Positions 57,781-64,000 of a stretch of 64,000 nt of DNA are shown in pieces. Below the pieces are notes generated by a model, which was given only the letters and a program-made list of their open reading frames with translations, ran no database searches and had not been told where the DNA came from. Position 1 is the first letter of the stretch, and every line of letters begins with the position of its first letter. Made by a program: the position numbers and the translations under genes. The stretch comes from Lawsonibacter faecis (lineage in GTDB: Bacteria; Bacillota; Clostridia; Oscillospirales; Oscillospiraceae): positions 43,174 to 107,173 of the forward strand of contig NZ_JACOPQ010000015.1 in NCBI RefSeq assembly GCF_014287675.1. The letters run 5' to 3'.

Positions 57781-58950
57781 TTAATGAAGCTGCAGACGCT
57801 CCCGCAGAATGTCCGGCAGCGCCGGGTCGGAGAGGTCAAGAGGGCCGTTGACGACGGCCACCACATTCCCCTCACGAAGCAGGATTTGGCTCCACCCCTC
57901 GCCAATGCAGATCCAGCTCTGTTCAAAGCCCAGCTCGACGGCCTCCATCGGAAATATGCTGGGGCGGTAATATCCGCCGACATCCACCGTCACCCCGGCC
58001 CGGACCATGTCCTCCGCAAACCAGCGGGCCAGCCCGGCGGCGCGGCATTCAAAACGTTCGGTAATCAGAGTCCTATCCGCAAGCTCACTGTAGCTGACGC
58101 GGTCGAGGAGAATCCCGGGGGTCCGGTCCAGAGACAGCGGCTTCCAGCCGTCCTTCCCCAGGTCTTCCGCCCGAAGTACGGGGGCGGTCTCTGCCGCCTG
58201 CGCCACCGCCTCCAAGCCGTCCTGAAACGTGACGGACTCCCTCCGGGCGGTTTGTACAAAGCCCATAATCCATCCGCCGACGCAGAGGACGGCGGCGACG
58301 GCCGCAATGATCTGCCGCGCCTGGGCGGCCCGCCTGGACGTGGCCGGCAGCTCGCTTCCCGCCGCGATGGCCCGCTTTCCCGCACGCCAATAGCGCAGAT
58401 GCGAAGCGCCGCTGAGAACCAGGTAAATCAGCAGCAGCGGCAGCGCCAGTGCTGACACCACCAGATTGTCCTCCAGCAGCGATTCAAAGCTGAAGAGGGG
58501 GGTGCGCTCCGCTGCGGGAACTACGAAAAAGTAAGCTGCCAGAAGAGTTGCCACAATTATCAGTATCACCAGGCTGGCTATCCATCCGCGCCGTAAATAT
58601 TGGTAAAACTGTTTTTGTTCCAACTCCGGATCGGTCTGAAGCGGCGCGGGGTTGACGCCCGGAACGGAGGCGAAGATATAGATACCGGGCTTCCGCTCCA
58701 CCTTATGCCAGCCGGCGTCCTCCATCAGCTGGAGGTATGCCTCCTCCCGCTCACCCTTCCCGCCCGTCGGGTCCACCGCCACGGCGTACTGCAGATCCCG
58801 CCGCCGCGCAGGGTTGAAGACGGCGACGGGGCCCGGCCAGATCCCTTCCAGTTCCCAGCCATGGGCCGCCTGCTCGTTGAGCCAGGCCTCCGCGGCGCGG
58901 TAGTCAATCGTGTCGAACCAAAACAGCTTGCGGCGCTTCTTCTCTCTCAT
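57781..58950 (-). CDS. DUF2812 membrane protein (first copy)
   Basis: A 389-residue protein with the DUF2812 N-terminal domain (FDTIDYRAAEAWLNEQAAHG, MEDAGWHKVERKPGIYIF), membrane helices near residues 125-145, 162-182 and 215-232, and a soluble C-terminal domain resembling that of the second copy. The ATG overlaps the PadR stop (ATGA), so PadR and this protein are coupled. The two copies differ widely in sequence, suggesting an old duplication. Confidence 0.84.
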   Translation of the reverse strand: MREKKRRKLFWFDTIDYRAAEAWLNEQAAHGWELEGIWPGPVAVFNPARRRDLQYAVAVDPTGGKGEREEAYLQLMEDAGWHKVERKPGIYIFASVPGVNPAPLQTDPELEQKQFYQYLRRGWIASLVILIIVATLLAAYFFVVPAAERTPLFSFESLLEDNLVVSALALPLLLIYLVLSGASHLRYWRAGKRAIAAGSELPATSRRAAQARQIIAAVAAVLCVGGWIMGFVQTARRESVTFQDGLEAVAQAAETAPVLRAEDLGKDGWKPLSLDRTPGILLDRVSYSELADRTLITERFECRAAGLARWFAEDMVRAGVTVDVGGYYRPSIFPMEAVELGFEQSWICIGEGWSQILLREGNVVAVVNGPLDLSDPALPDILRERLQLH

Positions 58951-59270
58951 GGCCGCCCCTCCTCCCGCAGAACCCGCTCCATGTCCGCCGCCTGCTGCAT
59001 GATGCGGCGGCACTCGTCCCGGAGGGCGCGGTCGCCCTCACCCGTCAGGCGGTAGTACTTCCGCTTCTCCTCAATGCGGGTCTGCCGGATGAGACCGTCC
59101 CGCTCGAAGCGGTCCAGCAGGGCGTACAGCGTCCCCGCCCCTACCGTCACCCGGCCCTCGGTCAGCTCCAGGATGTACTGCATGACGGCATAGCCGTGCC
59201 GCTCGCCGCGCAGGGCCAGGAGGACATAAAACATCTGCTCGGTCATGGTATCCATTTTTTTGCGGGCCAT
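58947..59270 (-). CDS. PadR-family transcriptional regulator
   Basis: A 107-residue PadR regulator: winged helix MTEQMFYVLLALRGERHGYA, wing IEEKRKYYRLTGEGDRAL, and a short C-terminal helix. This is the PadR-s2-like short type. GGGAGACG precedes the ATG at 59270; the in-frame extension to 59366 covers the operator and is not coding. It heads the DUF2812 operon and likely represses its own promoter. Confidence 0.9.
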   Translation of the reverse strand: MARKKMDTMTEQMFYVLLALRGERHGYAVMQYILELTEGRVTVGAGTLYALLDRFERDGLIRQTRIEEKRKYYRLTGEGDRALRDECRRIMQQAADMERVLREEGRP

Positions 59271-59309
59271 TACGTCTCCCTCCCAACTATATCGATTATC
59301 GTCATAACC

Positions 59310-59338
59310 ATGGTATATCAATATTCGATATAAGTCAA
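59310..59338 (-). promoter_or_regulatory. PadR operon promoter with palindromic operator
   Basis: Minus-strand TTGACT (59333-59338) and TACCAT (59310-59315), 17-bp spacer. The spacer is filled by the dyad TATATCGAATATTGATATA (59314-59332). A second TATATCGAT lies at 59288-59296. AT-rich dyads of this kind are usual PadR sites. Confidence 0.65.
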
Positions 59339-59384
59339 GCGGCGGGCACAAATCAGGCGGGCACAAGGCCCGCCTGAACGCCGC

Positions 59385-59975
59385 CTATTTCAGCGCCTGG
59401 AGCGCCAGGGGAAGGACCATCTCGGCCACCCTGCGCTGCCCGGCGGCGGAGAGATGCCGCCGGGGCGTGCGCTTTTCGCAGTACCAGCGCTCCACATTGG
59501 TGCCGAATGACGTATACAGGTCCACAAAGGGCACGTGATACCGCTCACAGAGCTCCTGCAGGGCGCCGTTCCACTTGGGCAGACGGGTCTGGACCAGCGC
59601 GCCGCCGAAGTCCTCGTCGAACCAGGGGATGCCCAGCACAATCAGCGCCAGGTCCAACTCCTCCGCCTGGCGGATTACATCCTCCATCTCGGAGAGGTAG
59701 AAGGACATCGTGCGCTCCAGCCGCCGGATATCGTCCAGCCCGAAGCCCACCACGCACAGGTCGGCTCCCCGGGCCACCCGCTCGAACTCCGCCCGCGCAA
59801 AGGCGGCGGGTTCGCCGGGGTATCCCTCGTTGCGCACCTCCGCCTTGACGCCCAGGGCGCACAGGATGTCCGCCATCTGGGCGGGCCAGGCCAGCTCCAG
59901 CGGGCCGCAGCAGCCCTCGTCCCCCAGGTAAAACCGGGTGTTCCCGTCCCCAAAAGCCACAATGGTATGGTCCAT
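59385..59975 (-). CDS. SGNH-hydrolase-like protein with altered active site
   Basis: A 196-residue GDSL/SGNH fold protein. The block I motif reads AFGDGNTRF, with Gly in place of the catalytic Ser; block III reads VGFGLDDIRR (Asp for Asn); block V reads PRRHLSAAG, keeping His but not the usual Asp. It may be inactive as an esterase or use another residue. GAGG lies 9 bp before the ATG. It lies 36 bp downstream of the GNAT gene and is likely co-transcribed with it. Confidence 0.7.
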   Translation of the reverse strand: MDHTIVAFGDGNTRFYLGDEGCCGPLELAWPAQMADILCALGVKAEVRNEGYPGEPAAFARAEFERVARGADLCVVGFGLDDIRRLERTMSFYLSEMEDVIRQAEELDLALIVLGIPWFDEDFGGALVQTRLPKWNGALQELCERYHVPFVDLYTSFGTNVERWYCEKRTPRRHLSAAGQRRVAEMVLPLALQALK

Positions 59976-60011
59976 GCTCTTCGCCTCTCTCTGTCTGTCG
60001 CTTCCCCAGGC

Positions 60012-60725
60012 TCAGGCCAGCAGGTCCCCCTCGGAGATCACCTCGTACCAGTGGGAGAGCAGACGCTCCTGCACAAAGCCCACCGAGCGGTAGAGGGGAT
60101 AGGCGCTCTCGTTGGCGGTGGACACCTGGAGCCAGACCCGGGTACAGCCCATATCCGAGAGCATATCCATCACGGATAGCAGCAGCTCCCGGCCAAGCCC
60201 CTTGCCCCGGGCATCCTTGGTCAGACCGATGGAGCCGATCTCCGGGTTCTCCTTCTTGAAGCCGCACTCGTAGATGCCGACGGGCACCCCATCCAGCAGG
60301 GCAAAGCCGCAGCGGTACTCCGGCCCCAGGATCTGCGCCAGATCATCCCGGCCGTAGGTTGCGGAGTTGGGCACGTCGAAAAACGAGGCGTTGTAAATCG
60401 CCAGAAACTGACCTCCCTTCTCCCGGGTCAGCGGCTCCAGGGTGATCCGCCCCTCCGGGCGGGGGCGGCCCGGGTCCAGTGCGCGCTCCATGCCCAGCAT
60501 ATCGTGGCGGAACTCCAGCCGATATCCCTCGCCTGCGCCCTCGCACAGCGGGGCGGAGGGATCGGTGGAGGCGGCAAAAATTGACGTGGCCCCCTCCCCC
60601 AGGAGCTTGCGGGCGCCCTGGCGGACGGCCTCGTCCACCTGGTCCGGCCAGCACTTGCGGATCAGAATATATCCCTTCCCCTTGGCGGGGATTTCTTTTG
60701 TAATAACTTCCAGCTCAGGCTGCAT
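60012..60725 (-). CDS. GNAT-family N-acetyltransferase
   Basis: A 237-residue protein with a C-terminal GNAT domain: acetyl-CoA motif A in IGLTKDARGKGLGRELLLSV (about 168-187) and motif B ending VSTANESAYPLYRSVGF. The N-terminal 90 residues are a separate alpha/beta region. AGGAGG precedes the ATG at 60725 by 7 bp. Substrate unknown; RimI-like protein or small-molecule acetylation are both possible. Confidence 0.85.
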   Translation of the reverse strand: MQPELEVITKEIPAKGKGYILIRKCWPDQVDEAVRQGARKLLGEGATSIFAASTDPSAPLCEGAGEGYRLEFRHDMLGMERALDPGRPRPEGRITLEPLTREKGGQFLAIYNASFFDVPNSATYGRDDLAQILGPEYRCGFALLDGVPVGIYECGFKKENPEIGSIGLTKDARGKGLGRELLLSVMDMLSDMGCTRVWLQVSTANESAYPLYRSVGFVQERLLSHWYEVISEGDLLA

Positions 60726-60915
60726 AACTGCGCCTCCTGTCGTGATGCGGGCGGTTTCCCGGCGCGCTCCCGGGCGGCGGGAAAGGTAAGCCTGTGGGCG
60801 CTCCGGTAAGTCCCGGAAGCACTCCAGTTGATACATTATACAACAGCGCCCCTGACTGTGCAAGCCCAGGACATCCGCCGCCGTGACCGGCGTGTCTGAG
60901 CATAGCCGCCGCGCA

Positions 60916-61683
60916 CTAGAGCCTGACCTCCACCGGGGCGCGGAGTGCCAGACTGTCCGGCGTCACCGCGCAGTCGTAGGCCAGGATACGCACCCCGGCG
61001 GCGGCGGCCCGGCGGAGGGCGCGGCCGAAGGCCGGATGGGTGCGGTCGTTGGGGGAGAAATAGTCTACATCGGTCATCTGGATGACAAAGCACAGGCAGG
61101 CCTCATAGCCCGCATCGCGGCAGGCCATCAGCTCCTCAATATGCTTAACGCCCCGCTCGGTGGGCGCGTCCGGGAACCGCACCGCGCCGTCCTCCTCCAG
61201 CGTGACTCCCTTGACCTCTACAAAGCCCCGGCGGTAGGTCTGTTCCGTGCCCGCCCCGTCCCCTTTCAACGATTGCTCATAGTAGAAATCAAATCTGGAA
61301 TTCCCCCATGTAGTCTCCGGGCGGAGCAGGGACAGGCCCGGCAGGAAATGCCCGGACTCCGCCCACTCCTGAAAAACCTTGTTGGGGGCCTGGGCGTCCA
61401 TGTTGATGAGACGGCTGACCCCCGCCGCCGGAGGCCGCCCGGTCTCCCCCGTCCCCTTCTCCACGGCAATCAGGTCGTACTTGGTCTTGCGGGCGGGGTT
61501 GCCGCTCTCCTGGAGATACACCGCCGCCCCCGGGACCAGCAGTTCCCGACAACGGCCTGTATTTTTTACATGGCAGATAACAAAACCGTCCGGCCCCGAT
61601 GCTCCGCCGGCCAGCGCCACATGGGCGATAAAGCGGTTGGGCCGGGCCAGAAACACGCCCCGGCGGATATTGTCGTAGTGCAT
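60916..61683 (-). CDS. sfsA: DNA/RNA nuclease SfsA-like protein
   Basis: A 255-residue SfsA family protein. It shows FLARPNRFIAHV, CHVKNTGRCRELLVPGAAVY, DLIAVEK and FVEVKGVTLEED, the PD-(D/E)XK-like core with the EVK triad, and a C-terminal RILAYDCAVTPDSL. First named for sugar fermentation stimulation; structural work links it to nucleic acid cleavage. AAGGATG precedes the ATG at 61683. Longer than the 234 residues of E. coli SfsA. Confidence 0.9.
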   Translation of the reverse strand: MHYDNIRRGVFLARPNRFIAHVALAGGASGPDGFVICHVKNTGRCRELLVPGAAVYLQESGNPARKTKYDLIAVEKGTGETGRPPAAGVSRLINMDAQAPNKVFQEWAESGHFLPGLSLLRPETTWGNSRFDFYYEQSLKGDGAGTEQTYRRGFVEVKGVTLEEDGAVRFPDAPTERGVKHIEELMACRDAGYEACLCFVIQMTDVDYFSPNDRTHPAFGRALRRAAAAGVRILAYDCAVTPDSLALRAPVEVRL

Positions 61684-61708
61684 GGTTCTCACATCCTTAC
61701 CGGGGTAT

Positions 61709-61766
61709 GATAACACAAAAAGGATCGGCGGGCAAATCCTTGCCCGCCGATCCTTTTTGTGTTATC
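61709..61766. terminator. Long perfect terminator between surface protein and sfsA
   Basis: A 27-bp arm beginning GATAACACAAAAAGGATCGG (61709-61735) is perfectly complementary to 61740-61766, loop ATCC. It ends the surface-protein transcript and overlaps the sfsA promoter region. Confidence 0.88.
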
Positions 61767-61787
61767 TATCGCTATCTGTTGCAGGAT

Positions 61788-64000
61788 TTATTCTGCCAGG
61801 GCCGTCATGCCATAATATACATTGCTGCCGGCTGTGATCATGACGTAAGCGCTCGCAGGCGTCCAGCTTTCAAACGCGGCGCCCTTAGCGACGGTCCAGT
61901 CCTCGCCCGCCCCCTCTGCCAGGGGCTTATCCTGATACGTCTGGTAGAAGGGCGCACTGGACTGCTTGGTCGGCTTCACGTATTCGTGTAACTTTTGGTA
62001 GTCAAGCTGATCGCCGCTGGCGGTGTAGGTGACGAGCGGCTGGCCGGCGGCGTCAAGCATACCGACCTCAATCTTCGTGATGGTGTCCCAGTCAAAGCCA
62101 TCGGCGTATTTCCAGCCCAGGTTGTAGGCTCCGGGCCAGGTATCTCCAAAGGCGCCGAAATCCTCCGTGGTGAAGCAGGATACGGGGTTGCAGTAGGTCA
62201 CGTCGCCCACAATCACCTTGTTCTCCTTGCACTCGCTCCAATTGCTGCTGTTGTTGAAGCTCAGATAGGGGAGGAACTCCTCCGCCGTCAAGGCGCTGCC
62301 ATTGACAGTGTTGGTCAGATCCAGCTTGAAGGTCTGGTTCAGGCGGGCCATGACGATGGTGTCGCCGGTCTTAGCTGTAAAGCTGTTGCCCGTTACATCG
62401 ACGTCGGTGTATGCGGCGGTCTTCCGGCCGGCGTCGCCCCAGAAGGTATTCCCGATGGCGTAGCCGTCAATCTCCGTCCAGGTATTGCCGGAGAGGGTGA
62501 TGGCCTTGGCCTTGCAGCCGTCGAACGCCACGCTCGCGCCGTCAAACTTGCTGTTTTCAACCAGGACGGTTCCAGCAGCGGTGTCTGCGCCCGCCCCGTT
62601 GAAGTACAGGGACCCGGCGGCGCCGTCCTTCAGCTTGCCGAAGGTGCAGTTGCGGATGGTGACGCTTTTATCTCCCACCACCTCTACGGTCTTGTTTTTC
62701 GCCTGGTTGGGAGTGATGGTGAGGCCGTCCAGCGTAACGCCGTCGCCCCAGACGAACACCAGGCTCTGTGTGGCCCAGGCGCCGTTTTCACGTGCGGTGG
62801 TGCTGGTGAGGACGGGGCTGCCCACGCCAATGACGGTGAGGTTATCGGCGGTGATGGGAAGATACCAGCCCGCCTGGCCGCCGTTGTCGACCACCGCGCC
62901 GTCGCTGCCGCGCAGCGTCACGTCATCAGGTGTGATGTCGTACTCGTCGCCCCAGAGAACCCAGGTCTGGTTGTCCGCCTGCCCGGCGACGGCGGTCTTC
63001 AGCTCATCGGCGGTCTCGATAAAGATAGTCCCCGCGGGATAGAGGTCATGGTAGCCGACCTGGGGGACGGCCCATTTGACAGCGTAGGACTTTCCGTAGG
63101 TGCGGGACTGGATGATGACATAGGAGGGCGCGCTCACGCCGGCGTCACCGCTCACGTCCAGCGCATAGGAGTTGACCTGCACGCCGTCGATATACTGGAG
63201 AATCTGCTCACCGTCGAAGCGGATTTCAACGGTGTGCCTGCCGGCTGTGGGCTTGACGCCCTCAATGTCGTTCCAGACGCCATCGCCGCTGGCATCCCAA
63301 TACTGCCAGACAGCGCCGCCCTCAACCGTGGGATCGTTGGCAAACTGAAGGATGGCCCAGTCCAGCATGCCCTTCTGGTCCGCAGGCGTGCCGTGGATGC
63401 CGTCCACCTGTACCCAGATGGACGAACGAATGCCGTCCTTATCCTCGGTGCGGGCACTCAGCATCTCGTCGGTAATCTCGATCTCCGTGCGGACGTTCCA
63501 GCGGTCACTGGCCACGGCGCCGGTAAAGGAGCCCTTGCCCTGCCAGTCGTACCAATCGTTCGCCGCCTTCTGATCGGTGGTCTCATGGGTAATCCAGCCC
63601 TCAGCCACGGTCCAGGTCTTGGGCTCGGTGCGGTCCACGGTCCACTCGCCCAGAGCGGCCTGCTTGCCCCAGAGCGCGGTCAGCGTCAGGTCTCCGTTCA
63701 CCGCTGCGGTGAAGTCATAGGGTTTGCCGTCCAGCGCCCAGCCGTAGAACACATAGCCGTCCCTGGTCGGCTCAGCGGGCACGGACGCCTTGCCGCCGCT
63801 CACCACGCTCTGGCTGGCGACCTCGCTGCCGCCGTCTGTGTTGAAGGCCACGGTGTAATAGGCTACGGAAGGCGCGCTGCCGGAATTGGTGTTGTCCTTA
63901 ATCTCCTTGCCGTCGGAGTTGGTGGGGTTCTTTGTGCCGGGGGCCACGTCCACGGTGGTGGGCTTCTTGCCGTCCAGGACCACGTCGTCGGCCTTGACCT
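61788..64000 (-). CDS. Large secreted surface protein, C-terminal part
   Basis: An open frame of at least 737 codons enters from the right edge; the true start is outside the window (a GTG at 63983 is internal). Near the left of the protein is an InlB/Listeria-Bacteroides B repeat (YYTVAFNTDGGSEVAS, DGYVFYGWALDG). Then a lectin- or concanavalin-like stretch of about 200 residues, and a region with pectate-lyase-like parallel beta-helix character (VTIRNCTF, VLVENSKFDG, ITLSGNTWTEI). No LPxTG or SLH motif is seen at the C-terminus. Likely an adhesin or glycan-binding protein. A strong terminator follows. Confidence 0.8.
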   Translation of the reverse strand, partial: VKADDVVLDGKKPTTVDVAPGTKNPTNSDGKEIKDNTNSGSAPSVAYYTVAFNTDGGSEVASQSVVSGGKASVPAEPTRDGYVFYGWALDGKPYDFTAAVNGDLTLTALWGKQAALGEWTVDRTEPKTWTVAEGWITHETTDQKAANDWYDWQGKGSFTGAVASDRWNVRTEIEITDEMLSARTEDKDGIRSSIWVQVDGIHGTPADQKGMLDWAILQFANDPTVEGGAVWQYWDASGDGVWNDIEGVKPTAGRHTVEIRFDGEQILQYIDGVQVNSYALDVSGDAGVSAPSYVIIQSRTYGKSYAVKWAVPQVGYHDLYPAGTIFIETADELKTAVAGQADNQTWVLWGDEYDITPDDVTLRGSDGAVVDNGGQAGWYLPITADNLTVIGVGSPVLTSTTARENGAWATQSLVFVWGDGVTLDGLTITPNQAKNKTVEVVGDKSVTIRNCTFGKLKDGAAGSLYFNGAGADTAAGTVLVENSKFDGASVAFDGCKAKAITLSGNTWTEIDGYAIGNTFWGDAGRKTAAYTDVDVTGNSFTAKTGDTIVMARLNQTFKLDLTNTVNGSALTAEEFLPYLSFNNSSNWSECKENKVIVGDVTYCNPVSCFTTEDFGAFGDTWPGAYNLGWKYADGFDWDTITKIEVGMLDAAGQPLVTYTASGDQLDYQKLHEYVKPTKQSSAPFYQTYQDKPLAEGAGEDWTVAKGAAFESWTPASAYVMITAGSNVYYGMTALAE

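Overview
The window is about 64 kb of GC-rich, gene-dense DNA from a low-copy, single-membrane bacterium. The gene set (AgrC/LytTR and OmpR two-component systems, lipobox lipoproteins, iron-sulfur type L-serine dehydratase, DUF711, TPP-riboswitch thiamine salvage, XpaC/TelA), the AGGAGG ribosome binding sites and the TTGACA/TATAAT promoters with frequent extended -10 (TGn) elements point to a high-GC gut member of the Clostridia, most like Oscillospiraceae (Flavonifractor/Pseudoflavonifractor-like). The genus is an inference. No rRNA, tRNA, intact prophage, transposase or cas gene was found.

Layout. 0-9 kb: 5' end of rpoN; an RNA-processing-like pair (beta-CASP exonuclease and ASCH protein); a thiamine salvage operon (thiM-thiE-HAD-thiD-tenA) under a TPP riboswitch with its own terminator; an intergenic stretch with a possible structured RNA; pyruvate kinase. 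9-16 kb: CorC-type membrane protein, CLC channel/antiporter, amidohydrolase, membrane-bound XRE regulator, L-serine dehydratase sdaAB-sdaAA. 16-22 kb: glyoxalase-fold protein followed by an O-acyl transfer set (acyltransferase 3, MBOAT, DHHW/AlgJ-like), a MITE-like repeat and an MFS transporter. 22-30 kb: nitrilase-like hydrolase, Nudix, folA-thyA, small membrane protein, ferredoxin-nitroreductase with ArsR regulator, FUSC-like protein, mtaB, an HPr-like protein without the active histidine, YfbR-like nucleotidase, ACT protein. 30-40 kb: DUF711 protein preceded by a mobile structured repeat, a lipoprotein, a membrane-tethered swapped-domain GH3 glycosidase beside an AgrC/LytTR system, and a deletion scar joining fragments of an araC gene and an aldo/keto reductase gene. 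40-47 kb: MerR regulator, OmpR-type two-component system, TPM protein with a long glycine-rich tail, telA and xpaC, with a 222-bp triplication at the 3' end of telA. 47-64 kb: threonine ammonia-lyase, rpe, recR, small divergent regulator pair, vWA lipoprotein, asparaginase, a small decayed island (CRISPR-like and Ltp remnants), DUF4234/DUF2752 pair, azoreductase-like protein, PadR-DUF2812 operon, SGNH-like protein, GNAT, SfsA and the C-terminal part of a large surface protein.

Themes. Amino-acid catabolism (serine, threonine, asparagine) and cofactor salvage suggest a heterotroph living on host or diet nutrients. The most unusual content is not protein-coding. A dispersed four-hairpin repeat occurs once upstream of the DUF711 gene and three times in tandem behind telA, where each unit also carries a copy of the telA 3' end. 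Together with the MITE-like element, A-rich inverted arms and three pseudogene scars, it shows active small-repeat dynamics in the intergenic regions.
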